Assembly: GCA_026260175.1 (NCBI GenBank)
Contig: JAKCWW010000438.1
Coordinates: 9,684-43,948, forward strand
DNA length: 34,265 nt
Origin: Reticulitermes lucifugus
Taxonomy: Eukaryota > Arthropoda > Insecta > Blattodea > Rhinotermitidae
Reading direction: 5' to 3'
Shown: one piece after another, positions 1 to 9,664 of the stretch
Layout: the number at the start of each line of letters is the position of its first letter
How positions within the stretch are numbered: position 1 is the first letter of the stretch
Position numbers and translations under genes: made by a program
The notes under the pieces: model-generated
Told to the model about the DNA's origin: nothing
What the model saw: the letters and a program-made list of their open reading frames with translations, nothing else
The model's database searches: none

Positions 1-190
1 GGTAGGGAGAGTCTGTGTTGTAGGACGGAAGAAAACTGAAGTCCCAGGCCAGAAGATGATAGTGATGATAATGTGTAAAAAGTATAGTTTTGGTCGATAA
101 GTGAATAGGTACAAATTCTTCAGTTTACTTCTAACAAATTTATAGCTGTCAGGCCTTTATTTACATAAAACTTATTTCCACAAAGAAGTC
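1..190. other. AT-rich background, nothing recognised
   Basis: No coding signal, repeat or structural motif stands out in this stretch. Confidence 0.5.
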
Positions 191-232
191 AATAATAATT
201 TTAATAATAATAATAATTATTATTATTATTAT
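191..232. repeat. Palindromic AAT/ATT microsatellite
   Basis: A run of AAT units passes directly into a run of ATT units, so the tract is self-complementary and could fold into a hairpin. Stop-free reading through it gives only Asn and Tyr runs, so the overlapping minus-strand frame is not a gene. Confidence 0.85.
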
Positions 233-1748
233 CTATTTCAGGCCTACTCAACATTTTATGTGGTGCGCAACCTCTGCTAGCAAGTAGGAGTGTTAATGAT
301 GGTGGAAACTCGCCAATCCGACTAATTGTAACAGCAGCGGACGTATTACACTCATGAACAATTCCAAGACTAAGAGTGAAAACAGACGCCACACCGCAAT
401 TTTTCATGTGGTTTCAATTAGTTGTCCTTATTTTCCTTTGGTTTCTAATTATTTGGTTTATTATTTTTCTCCTGTTTTTGGTTTATTTCTTTCTTTATTA
501 ACAAAATTTGGTCTGCATGGGGGTAACATAAAATTCAATACACAGAATGAACAATGAAGAAGTATAGCCTAAGTATAATTTTATCTATGCATTTTTTGTA
601 CATCACATGCAATAAAATTGTAACTATAATAAGAGGAAAAATTTGTATGAATACAGTTCACAACCTAGGCTATGGTATCGCTATTTTTAGCACTTTTTTA
701 CAAAATTAATTAGTAATGTAAAGTAAGTCTCCATAAATAAACAGCTCACACTTTTTCAAAATTGCTTCGGCATTCTAGCTTGGCTTTGCCAGGGGAAGGC
801 TTAAAAGACCCTTTTCTCATTTCAAATGTACCTGCGGTAAACATTACACTGTGTCACGGGCAACATGTTGCTCCCAAACTACAGGTTGAAAGGGCCTTCT
901 GTATTTCCCATGCAAATATTACAATAGCAAGCAATGCGGAAATACGTATTTCAAAAGGCGTCTGTTTCTTCACAGCCTGCTGACGAGCTGAGTCATAACT
1001 CAATATTTTAAATTAAACTGAATTTTCTTGTTGGATTCTTAACTTTTATTAATTTCCCAATTGTAAGACAAGATTGAAAATATTATTTTTGTAGGGCTGT
1101 AACACAAATCGCATTTAAAAACAGATGCGAAAACACAGAAGCTCTAACAGGATGACTCTGATGAAACATTTTAAATTCTGTACTGTGTTAAAGCAGGCTG
1201 CGTAATATCTGCCTGGAATTCCTAGCTGGCTTGTTAATTTTTCTCCTTAAACTGACCTATAAGTTCATAAACAACACTTGAACAAGATGTGCGTATGAGC
1301 CTTAGTGTAAACTGTGATATGAAATTTGGCAACATAGATGAAGATGGCAACGCATTAATGGCAGGCGAATGGTGGCTAATGACTCGGAACAGTGACCCTG
1401 TGACCGTGGGGACCCACGTCAAGCTTGTTGTCTCCTATACAATGGCTTTGGGAAGGGGCATCTGGTTGCAAGGATGCGGCAAGAAGAGTTAGATGTATTA
1501 CAACTGATGTTGTAACTGCATGCAGACCATTCAAACGGAAGCTAAGTTTCCAGAATCTGGCGCACTTCACTTTCGGCACTGACGATTAGACACGTTTCGC
1601 TAAAATGCGTGAACGTAGAGTTCTGGACCCGGATGTTGGCTCTTGAAAGTACTTGCGTTAAGTTTTCCAGCTGAATTAGTTTCGTCATTTTGTAAAAGCA
1701 CAATAAAGCTTCAACATTTGTACGTTTTTTCAGACGTTATTAGAGTGG
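233..1748. other. AT-rich intergenic or intronic DNA
   Basis: Only short chance reading frames (under 75 codons) are present, none with a recognisable domain. No repeat family was recognised and no splice-flanked exon could be supported. Confidence 0.5.
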
Positions 1749-1872
1749 AGGATCAAATGGGCGGGACATGTAGCATGTATAAGAGAGATCAGAATTACAT
1801 ACAGAACTTCTGTTGCAGCAACTGCAGAAAAGAGACCACTTGATAGATTATAGCAATGGATGCATAATGATG
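1749..1872 (+). pseudogene. Degenerate LINE fragment, C-terminal part of ORF2
   Basis: Reading from 1749 gives a peptide beginning RIKWAGHVACIREIR and, after a degenerate stretch, EKRPLDRL followed by a stop and QWMHNDD. This matches the order WAGHVARM...GKPEGKRPLGRPR..W that I know from the C-terminal end of a common insect non-LTR retrotransposon ORF2, and that is also visible at 24.3-24.6 kb here. The frame has an internal stop and the fragment ends in a GAT/AAT microsatellite, so it is dead. The match is by eye; the clade of the LINE is not assigned. Confidence 0.6.
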
Positions 1873-1903
1873 ATAATAAGGATGATAATAATAATAATAA
1901 TAA
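1866..1903. repeat. GAT/AAT microsatellite
   Basis: Imperfect trinucleotide units of GAT pass into AAT. It directly follows the LINE fragment, so it may have grown from its end or be independent. Confidence 0.75.
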
Positions 1904-2086
1904 CATGGGGCTTAAAGAAAGATAAAATGAAGTCTTTGCTAAAACAGGCGTGGCTCAGGATAGGAACCTGTGTCTAACGCTCGTAGTTACGGCATCAGAA
2001 GTGAGTTGCCAAAATAGAAACTGGTTCTTTTTATGTTTAATTGTAAAAAGGCATTTTTATGAACGGAAAGGGACTTAATATTTCTT

Positions 2087-2122
2087 TGTGTGTGTGTGGG
2101 GTGGGAGGGGTGGTGGGGGCGG
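2087..2122 (+). other. G-run tract, potential G-quadruplex
   Basis: A short TG repeat runs into GGGG-T-GGG-A-GGGG-TGGT-GGGGG (2098-2119). This fits four or more runs of three G with loops of 1, 1 and 4 bases. It stands out strongly from the AT-rich surroundings. Folding is inferred, not shown. Confidence 0.65.
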
Positions 2123-2407
2123 TCCGTGTCTAGCATCTGACCGGCCAGGTCTGCCCTCAGGTCTCATTTTTTATATTTTGTATGTCTAGCACATCCGTGA
2201 CGGCAATGACCATCTTCCATACATAGCAGGCAAGGAATTTATTGATGAACCGAGAGCTATTAGCGTCTGAGAAAGATGCCTGCCTTGTCTAGTCAGTTAG
2301 TGAAAAACAAAGTAGATAAAAATTTGATATACTTGTATAATCTTTGAAATCTCATTTCGTTTTTATCAGGCCAGAGTGTCCTTTTAACGGCCGACATTCA
2401 TCGAAAT
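2123..2407. other. Background, nothing recognised
   Basis: Mixed-composition DNA with no recognised repeat or coding signal. Confidence 0.4.
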
Positions 2408-2421
2408 TATATATATATATA
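2408..2421. repeat. Short AT dinucleotide repeat
   Basis: About seven TA units in perfect alternation. Confidence 0.8.
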
Positions 2422-2429
2422 ATTAGTTC

Positions 2430-2690
2430 GTGTCTCACAGAAAGCACAGCCTGCTCCTTGGATGTGCGTCCACACTATTTGTGCTTGTGCTCGCAATCAT
2501 TCATATGCTCGTGATATTCGGGGCGATTGTTGCCGTCTTGGCGAGCCTATTTTTGAAGCACCGCCCCTGCGCCGTGTCACTCAAGCCCAGGGCACTTGTA
2601 GGTTGCGTTGGTGGGCTCAGGTTCGTGCAACCATCCACATTTAGGGAGGAAAAAGAGACCCAAGCCCAAGCAGCAGCAGTCTGAATGCGC
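2430..2690. other. GC-richer patch with an 84-codon open frame
   Basis: This patch is visibly richer in G and C than its flanks and stays open for 84 codons on the plus strand, from a GTG (not ATG) at 2430 to a TGA at 2684. The product would start with a hydrophobic stretch (SLLLGCASTLFVLVLAIIHM) and end in a charged, Gln/Ala-rich tail. A second frame is also open across much of it. I recognise no family. It could be a remnant of a mobile element or, less likely, an exon. Confidence 0.2.
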
Positions 2691-3408
2691 CTTTATAAGG
2701 ACAAATCCCTTAATGTTACCTATGGAAATAATCGGTGTTGATGTGAGAACGATACAAATACATACACGGTGTGGACAAAATGCAGATTTCGTAAAGTTAT
2801 ACCACTAGGTTTTGAATGACTAAAATGCAACCAACACATAAGTGTGCTGAATTTGTTGCTTTCTGAGAATTCCTTTGTCGAGCTGAGTGATCACAAATGC
2901 AAGGGTCTCAGATCCATAACACCAAATAACAGTAAAGTATCTGCAATAATTATAATCAGAGGTTAATTTTTTTTTGAGCAGTCAGTGGTTGCTTTTCTAT
3001 AAATACCTTTGACCACAACTTTAAATATTATAGTCTGAGAAAGGCTGATGTTGAAAAATCACGGCTAGCTTTATGTGAAATCGTGGGTTCATAGGAGCCG
3101 CGGTCTCTGCAAACGTGCATCAGAATCTGAACTGCCTGGCCCTTTGCTAAACACAGACTATACGCAAAAATATTAGATCTGCAATAAACAATAATTTTCA
3201 ATAAGATCTGAGCACACAGATTATCTGGATAATATAAAAGTGGTTTGAGATGTCACTACAGCCTTGTCTTCGGCCCAGTGTAAACTTGAAACCTAAAAAC
3301 TTCTCTTTTTTTCCTGTATAAACTTTAAAAAAACGCAGATATATAAAAGAAACACGAAGATTTGTAGAAGTAGGCACACGTGAAAAACCACATCAAATCA
3401 GTGGTTCG
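2691..3408. other. AT-rich background
   Basis: No repeat family, coding signal or structure was recognised between the GC-richer patch and the first SINE. Confidence 0.45.
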
Positions 3409-3418
3409 TGTTGTATAA
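3409..3418. repeat. Target-site duplication, low-coordinate copy
   Basis: TGTTGTATAA, matching 3687-3696 exactly on the other side of the SINE. Confidence 0.75.
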
Positions 3419-3686
3419 AAAAGGTAAAGTTTCCCTTTTCCACGCCATGAAGGCACATAGGGTGAGCAGAGGTACAGCTCCACTTATTCTTAACCTCGGC
3501 ACTAGATGGAGGTGAGCAGTTAAGTTCACGCCCCGCCAAAGAACCTCGGTATCCATTGAATAGGAGGCTGGGTGGGCCCAAGTGCCGGTCTGTACGTTTT
3601 GGAGAAGAAAAACATCTCTTGCCCCTACCGCGATTCGAACCAAGGACCGTAGCGTAGTCGCTATACCGACTGCGCTACGGCGGCAT
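3419..3686 (-). mobile_element. tRNA-headed SINE, family 1 subtype A
   Basis: On the minus strand the element begins with a tRNA-like head. The pol III A box is at 3667-3678 (TAGCGCAGTCGG on the minus strand) and the B box at 3630-3641 (GGTTCGAATCGC). A non-tRNA body follows, ending at the low-coordinate side in a TTTACCTTTT-type tail. A 10-bp direct repeat TGTTGTATAA flanks it (3409-3418 and 3687-3696), the expected target-site duplication. The body is alignable by eye to the copy at 7137-7420. The 161-codon open frame across it is read-through of the SINE, not a gene. SINEs of this kind are non-autonomous and rely on a LINE reverse transcriptase. Confidence 0.88.
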
Positions 3687-3696
3687 TGTTGTATAA
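3687..3696. repeat. Target-site duplication, high-coordinate copy
   Basis: TGTTGTATAA, the partner of 3409-3418. Confidence 0.75.
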
Positions 3697-5127
3697 TGTA
3701 CTGCTTTACAGTAGCTTGTAATAGGCTACTTAAGAAGCTAATACGTGGAAACGAAAAATAGATTTCTGCGTGTGGCCCACCGGCAAAGTCCAATTTTGCA
3801 TGTGGTCTTTTGAAAGGAAAGGATTGTTTGTCTCTACAGTAACACGACGCCACGGGTATTACCCCGTCGCTTTTCATTAACATGAATCATACCATAGTGG
3901 TCACAATAGAGGTCCTGACATTTGAATCTTACCAGTCTTATACAGTCGAAATAGTGTTAAGTACCACATAGTAACATAAGGACATGATACACAGATGCGT
4001 ATGAAATCTGAAACGATGGGGAGGATATCGAATCAACCATGATGATTAGCAATAAATCACCTCAAATTGAGTCCACAGTGCAGGATATTAGGGAGCCTGA
4101 TAAACGATAATCCGATTAATCGAGTCGCTTCAATTATCCGTTAAGCTTCTCAGTCTGTCGGATACGTCATCCTGTTGCAGTAACATTATCCCAGAGTGAG
4201 AAAGAGAAAGACAGTGACTAAGCCAGTGTGACAGACAAGCTTAGCGATATTCCACACGCAATAATGAAATGTGACAGAAATTGAATTTTGTGTCACGCTG
4301 CATGCATAAATTCAAAGGTTCTATGCATTTGCAACAGTCAATGGTGGTGGCATATTCATGAAAACTGCATGTACTTGTACATGAGATGCGCATTGCAGTT
4401 GAGTTGTCATCTCCATTACAGATCCAATGCTCATGACAGGGTTTTAGTGTAATGTGAAGAGGATCGGTGATTGGGCTCTGGTGATGCTTATCATTAGTAG
4501 ATTAATGTTGTTTTGTTACGATATATGTGGAATTTACATTTATCATTCTTCTCATATGGCCACACGTATAGAAAGAAATATCTCAACGACAGCTTATGGA
4601 AGGGGAAGAGTTTACCTTAAAAAACAAAAAAGAACCTAAAAATTGTTATTGGCCAGCAGCAGAAAATATCCTAACTGCTAGCCTACAAAAGTGACAAATT
4701 TTGGATCTTCTGTATCACCGTAGTTCACTGGCATTTTTATATCCTCTTAGCTGAATAAAATTCAAACATTTGAAATTAAGTCTATTAAAACTACCACAAA
4801 TTCTGTGCAAGTATGCCTAGAGAGCAATTATAGTCCAGTAAATAAGGAAGAAAACTTCAGCCAACAGCCTGAGCTATCCCGGCTCAAGTTTGTAGTCCAG
4901 TAAGTGAACTACTTCCATAATGGACAAATATTTGCAGCGGGCATTTGTTTGTGAAATGAAGAAACTTAAAGCCCCTAATCAAATTTAAAGACATTATTTC
5001 CTCTACTAAACTCATGCAGCCTAGCTTAATGTCATAACCTCCATGCAGCTAGCGACTTTCAAGTAAACTGAGTTTGAAATTATGTTTCAAAGACATTGCG
5101 AATTCTAAAATATTTCACAGTGTGAAC
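3697..5127. other. Background DNA with minor repeats
   Basis: No gene was recognised. A 15-nt stretch at 4868-4882 is identical to the head end of the SINE at 7402-7416 (CTGAGCTATCCCGGC), so a stray SINE-head or tRNA-like scrap on the minus strand is possible near 4860-4886. The rest is AT-rich and featureless. Confidence 0.4.
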
Positions 5128-5147
5128 TGAGATTTGAGTAACATATA

Positions 5148-5262
5148 TTATCACCAACTCGAACACAATGTCAAAACTCAACATGCAATCACTTTACACA
5201 AACCCGATATGTTTCGGTGCACTAGTACGCCATATTCAGGGGAGGAACACATTTAACACTTA
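5148..5262 (+). repeat. Left inverted arm of the 5.1-kb fold-back element
   Basis: Pairs with 5379-5492. It contains a GATATGTTTCGG core and a CATATTCAGGGG block. Confidence 0.75.
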
Positions 5263-5378
5263 AAGCGCACAAACCCAGTTTTTAACATTTTCATTAAAAA
5301 CAACATTATTTGAACCCCCACACGTTGACGCAATATGTTTAAGTATGTCTTATAAAAGTTGTTGGCACATTGAAGTGT

Positions 5379-5492
5379 TAAGTGTTAAAAGTGTTCCCCC
5401 CTGAAGATGGTGTATTAGTGCAACGAAACATGTCGGAGTTTGTGTAAAGTGATTGCACATTGTGTTTTAACATTGTGTACGGGTTGGTAATA
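5379..5492 (-). repeat. Right inverted arm of the 5.1-kb fold-back element
   Basis: Pairs with 5148-5262. It contains GAAACATGTCGG at 5425-5436. Confidence 0.75.
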
Positions 5493-5572
5493 AGTTATAT
5501 ATTATTGTAATAAACGCACGTACACGGTATGTCCATTGTTAAATTCGACAATGTTAAATAATGAGATTTGAG

Positions 5573-7124
5573 CTTATAATGGTAGATAACGCTACACTAT
5601 AATTTTCTCGGATGTATCTCCGTGATATTTATGCAGATAGTTTGTATCAACACTTTTCATTTCATGTTCTACATACCATGAGGTTGAACTACTGAATCTA
5701 TTATAAGAGTACCAACAATCTTGAGCAAGTCAATGTGTCGTAAGCTTTTCTATGGCATGCTTTTTTCAGTGCACAGGAACACCGTTATCACTGAGAAGTG
5801 TGTTTTTCACCTCATTATATATTTTATACGTTCTTTCGAGCGGATCTGGGCAAGTGTGCGGGTATTTCAACGTCTTATGGACTTTAAAATTTTGACTGTA
5901 AAACCTACTCATATTGTATTTAAACAAATTTATATATTCATATTCGGAAGCTCGAGTCTATGAATTTAACCTCTGTATTGCTCACCATTTAACACAATAA
6001 GCTCTATTCTTTCAAACCCCCCCCCCAAAAAAACAGGGCATTGTCGGGAACAATGGACATCTCCTACCAATTCTGCAGCGTGACCCAATGTCGGTAATGT
6101 CTCCTATTTCAGGTGTCGTGTGACAAATAATGTTGCCCAGATAAAATGCATTTGGCCCTACGCTGCCCCGAAAATAATAGCATCAAGAGAGGGGGAGTGG
6201 GACTCATGAGCAATGTTCCCTACCATAGAACAAGAACTTAGGCCTACCTATCATACAGTCGCTCCTACGTAACAAAGCTTAATAATTTCCAGTCATAAAT
6301 TCATTCGGAACTTTTACGTCTATAGGCCTGAAGGACTATATGAGTGTCACAAGTTTACAAGTGTTCTTCATTCTCACCCCCAATAAAAATAGTTCAAATC
6401 TAATTGTACTGCTATTCCGCCACTTCTCCCTTAATTCCCACCCCTCTTGAGATATTTATCATATCGGTAGATAAGCTTTCTTTCCCTGTCCCCAGATATC
6501 CGTGTCCCGTGTTTGAAGCCGGCGTGTTACAACTGCAGCCAGCTCGCGATCATACATTAGTGTGTTGCCTTCACGATTTTGCTTCAGCCCTAAAAATAGA
6601 CGATAAACACAGAGCTACACTTTCCCCTGATGTAATCGCAATCAGTGTAGGTTACTTACAAAATTGTACGCCATGTGAACTTAATTTTTGACCTACTGGG
6701 AATAACGAACTAGAGGATGAAACTGACCATTCACCTTCGTCAACAGCAAAAGTTAAGAATGCATGGACCTTTATTTCTACTCCTCCATAAGTCGTTATTA
6801 TGTAGTGCCTTATCACAGTTAGAATATTCGTGACTTAATCTGTACCTGCAGTAATCCTATTAGCAGATATATGAATTCTGAACCGGTTAAACTCCTACCA
6901 GAACTGCGTGTCAGCGGGATTCCAAAGGTAATTTTCAGCGAATTTCAAATAATATTACACTGATCAAATAAATGGAGATAAGATAAAAGGGATACTTAAT
7001 AACCATACTTAATAACCATACTGGATAAATGCTCAAAGTATCTTACTGTCCGAAAATCTGAAGGGTAGAGACCTATTGGTAGCTGAGAATATGAAAATAA
7101 TTTGAAAGTCCTAAAATAGTAGAT
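5573..7124. other. Background DNA with a C/A homopolymer tract and a short tandem duplication
   Basis: A run of ten C passes into a run of A at 6017-6033. A 13-bp unit TACTTAATAACCA is tandemly repeated at 6993-7005 and 7006-7018. The 95-codon frame at 6404-6691 (plus) has no recognisable domain and is treated as chance. Confidence 0.45.
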
Positions 7125-7136
7125 TGTCAAGTGACT
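7125..7136. repeat. Target-site duplication, low-coordinate copy
   Basis: TGTCAAGTGACT, identical to 7421-7432. Confidence 0.88.
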
Positions 7137-7420
7137 AAAAGGTAAAGTTCACCCTAGAACAGGCCACGAAGGCCCAGAGGGGAAGTAGAGGTATAGCTCT
7201 ACTCTTTCTTTAACCTCGGCGCTAGGTGAGGGTGAGTGGTCAACGCCACGACCCGGCCGTTTTACCCCCGGGAATGACCCGGTACCCATTGTACAGGAGG
7301 CTGGGTAGGTCCCACGACCGGTCTGGACGGGTGCCGAAAATCTCACCGCTACCGGGATTCGATCCCCGTACCGCCAAGCCCGTAGCGAGTCGCTATACCG
7401 ACTGAGCTATCCCGGCCCAC
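7137..7420 (-). mobile_element. tRNA-headed SINE, family 1 subtype A, well preserved
   Basis: On the minus strand the head reads GGGCCGGGATAGCTCAGTCGG, with A box TAGCTCAGTCGG. The B box region is at 7355-7365 (GGATTCGATCC on the plus strand). The body runs to a tail of AACTTTACCTTTT type at 7137-7149. A perfect 12-bp target-site duplication TGTCAAGTGACT lies at 7125-7136 and 7421-7432. Its body aligns with 3419-3686. The head looks derived from a class-I tRNA, but it continues into the SINE body without a mature tRNA 3' end, so it is not a tRNA gene. The intact duplication and promoter boxes suggest it is younger than the other copies. Confidence 0.92.
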
Positions 7421-7432
7421 TGTCAAGTGACT
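7421..7432. repeat. Target-site duplication, high-coordinate copy
   Basis: TGTCAAGTGACT, identical to 7125-7136. Confidence 0.88.
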
Positions 7433-8116
7433 GACTTTTAAATATCAGTGGTAGGATTTTTTGGATTCTATAAAAAGGAAAGGATTCCTTGGGCATCTGC
7501 GGGAACATTGCTACTCAAGAGGTCTCTGCTCAGTGGTCATACAATTTAATCACAACACTTTTAATTTATGCACCATTAAAATTGTTTGAAAAAATGTTTG
7601 TCATAATAAGACAACAAAGGGGAAGACCGTATGTTTTGCAACTTGTTTACAGTATTAGGCCTGTACGAGCAATTAAGTTATCACTGCGTGTAATTTAGTA
7701 ACGAAAGAATCTACACGACCGTGGTTACATCAGGAAAATTCCCCGCCGAGCGACAATCATTTGTTTTCAACGCCGAAGCAAAATCTTAGCCAAAAATTTA
7801 AAGATGAACGCAAGGACTAAACAGTTCTAACGCGACGGCTTATAACACACGACAGGGACTTCTACAAACAGGAATGTAACTGCTCCTCCCAGAACACGAT
7901 AAATGCTTCAGTTGCTGTGACGACTATATGGGAAAATACTTGGCTATCGGTACAATTTATTGTGAAGTTCTCGTTTTGGAGCCGAAAATAAAGAACTGGA
8001 TGCAGCCATACGCCTTTTAAGTTTATTTTCTGACCGACCGTCCTACAAATTGAAGGTTGCCCTTAATGTCGCTTGAGCCCAGAACAGTAACCTGTGATCG
8101 TCTTCGGCGTATTTTA
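7433..8116. other. Background DNA, nothing recognised
   Basis: The 69-codon plus-strand frame at 7489-7698 shows no domain. No repeat was recognised. Confidence 0.45.
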
Positions 8117-8144
8117 TGACGTCACCGACACATACGTGACGTCA
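8117..8144. promoter_or_regulatory. Paired full CRE-like palindromes
   Basis: Two perfect copies of TGACGTCA (8117-8124 and 8137-8144) lie 20 bp apart centre to centre, about two helical turns. TGACGTCA is the full consensus site for CREB/ATF-type bZIP proteins. No promoter or gene start was recognised next to them, so function is inference. Confidence 0.3.
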
Positions 8145-8656
8145 GTATGACTACACTTCGGACAGGCTGACAAAGTAAACGAAACCCGAGACTTTCGGAA
8201 GTATCGCACACTTCTGAAGGGTGAGAAACATGTTATACTGCAAAGTAAATTTGCTGTTATGTTTACGAACGTAAGTGGGGATGAGTGTGTACTGTTTAAA
8301 CACTGATGCTGCATTTTTAACCCAGGACATAGGGGGAGGAGAACCATTGCCTTTAAGGGAAAATGGTTGGCATTTAAAACTCATTTATTGTTGGTGAGAG
8401 CATTTCCTCCATATTACAAGCAACACAATTAAAGCGTCAAAATTCAAAATTGCCTCAAAAATCTCCATCTAAACCCCTTACTAAAAAAAGACTCGGAGGT
8501 ACATAGGTAAAGATAATTTCAACAGGGAATTTTTAAATATTTTATTAGGAGTTGATAGTCGCTCCCCACGTTACTGAATCCAGATGTTCGTTACCTGCTT
8601 CAATAGAGCCCATCACCGGGGCTATATCACGAGATAGATTAATGTATTCCATTCAT
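8145..8656. other. Background DNA
   Basis: Two overlapping 77-codon minus-strand frames at 8114-8384 are in different phases and match nothing I know. They are taken as chance. Confidence 0.4.
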
Positions 8657-8671
8657 TTTAATATCACCCTC
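8657..8671. repeat. Target-site duplication, left copy
   Basis: TTTAATATCACCCTC, identical to 8836-8850. Confidence 0.88.
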
Positions 8672-8835
8672 AATCGTCCAAAAATAGGATGCGAGCATCT
8701 GGACTGGATTGATCGGGCTCACGATAAGGAAAAGTGGCCAGACCTTGGTAACATAAAATACCGGGAATTTCTTGAGTGGCTGCTGAAATATTAGATACTG
8801 AAGAAGGAATATGCTCCGTGAACTTAGTTACGCAG
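8672..8835 (+). mobile_element. 5'-truncated LINE copy with perfect 15-bp target duplication
   Basis: Only the last 164 bp of the LINE are present. The frame gives IGCEHLDWIDRAHDKEKW, which fits the ORF2 C-terminal pattern DWIxLAQDRDKW. A deletion follows that removes the usual VNTVMNLRVP segment. Next come the family's shared post-stop sequence (TAAAATACCGGGAATTTCTT), then the 3' end reading EGICSVNLV in one frame. A perfect 15-bp direct repeat TTTAATATCACCCTC at 8657-8671 and 8836-8850 brackets it. This is the classic mark of target-primed reverse transcription with severe 5' truncation. The open frame at 8552-8794 is this fragment read from upstream. Confidence 0.85.
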
Positions 8836-8850
8836 TTTAATATCACCCTC
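8836..8850. repeat. Target-site duplication, right copy
   Basis: TTTAATATCACCCTC, identical to 8657-8671. Confidence 0.88.
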
Positions 8851-9141
8851 TGATCTATTCCTGGATTTCCCAAATAGTTCCTCCCCATGCTGACGTTTAA
8901 AATCAATTTAATTTCAGCCGAATTTAACTCTAACCAATCAGTTTACCGTATTTGCATCACACGAAAAATGTTTCATTTTTAAGTCAGCCGATTGTACACA
9001 AATGTACGTCACGAAGGAAAGGGTTGCACTATACGTAGCTACACTCACAATAGCCAATAGTATGCTAGAATAAATGACATAAAAACACAACTAAGTGCCA
9101 CGAAGTCCTATTAGTCGACTTAGCCAAAAACTTGTATTGAA
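8851..9141. other. Background DNA
   Basis: No recognised feature between the LINE copy and the 9.1-kb fold-back element. Confidence 0.4.
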
Positions 9142-9199
9142 ATGAGATCTGCGCTCTTCTGGGATATTAGGCAGCGTCGAGTGTTAATCCTTTACCGAC
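9142..9199 (+). repeat. Left arm of the 9.1-kb fold-back element
   Basis: Pairs with 9259-9316, 54 of 58 positions matching. Confidence 0.88.
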
Positions 9200-9258
9200 T
9201 TTTTTTCTTCTTGGACTTCTTGACCCTTGCAAATGGGACCGATACGTTTTCCCGAAAC

Positions 9259-9316
9259 GTCGGTAAATGATTACCACTAGACGCTGCGTAATATCCCAGA
9301 AGAGCGCAGATCTCAT
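9259..9316 (-). repeat. Right arm of the 9.1-kb fold-back element
   Basis: Pairs with 9142-9199. Confidence 0.88.
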
Positions 9317-9664
9317 CAACATCGCCTGAAATCTTATATTTAAATAATCACTATTACATAAATACGTACACCTCTCAATAGCCAAATGTTTAGTGTACGA
9401 TAAGTTTAAACGATTTTAGAAATTCTAGATATTGTTTTTAAATTGGCAAAAATATTTCACGTTTATTTGAGTTCCAAATTTGACGCCACCACATAAATGC
9501 AAAACATTGGCCTACCAAATAAAAGCACAATTGGCGGCGGGCTCTTTTACGGGATTATTAATGAAGGGTGGGGGATTTGCAAATAAAGCCAAGAAAACAG
9601 ATAGCGGAGAAATGAAAGCTGAGCGTCATGGCACATACACACATACAGAAAAATGCATGTAGAT
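9317..9664. other. Background DNA
   Basis: A 60-codon frame at 9480-9662 (plus) has no domain. Nothing else was recognised. Confidence 0.4.

Larger units (their letters stand above)
5139..5561. mobile_element. Fold-back element with about 114-bp inverted arms
   Basis: The arms at 5148-5262 and 5379-5492 are inverted copies of each other, collinear over their full length with two single-base gaps and roughly one mismatch in eight by eye. Shared blocks include GCAATCACTTTACACAAAC and the TTCAGGGG..GGAACAC segment. An 11-bp direct repeat TGAGATTTGAG (5128-5138 and 5562-5572) brackets the whole unit and may be a target-site duplication, which would be long for a cut-and-paste element. There is no transposase frame, so it is non-autonomous. 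Each arm contains the motif CGAAAC..GTCGG or its complement. Confidence 0.75.
9142..9316. mobile_element. Compact fold-back (MITE-like) element with 58-bp arms
   Basis: The arms 9142-9199 and 9259-9316 are inverted copies with 4 mismatches in 58 positions, separated by a 59-bp loop. The outer end is ATGAGATCTGCGCTCTTCTG and its complement. The inner part holds GAAACGTCGG at 9254-9263. Total length is 175 bp with no coding capacity, as expected of a miniature inverted-repeat element or other fold-back sequence. I could not see a convincing target-site duplication; pairing may extend a few bases further out with a one-base bulge. Confidence 0.85.

Noticed and set aside
3398..3883. Longest open frame in the window (161 codons, minus)
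   Set aside because: It runs through the SINE at 3419-3686, which has tRNA boxes and target duplications. Other copies of the SINE give similar peptides in shifted frames.
7346..7420. Possible tRNA gene
   Set aside because: A and B boxes are present, but the sequence continues into a SINE body with a tail and target duplication, and lacks a mature acceptor end.
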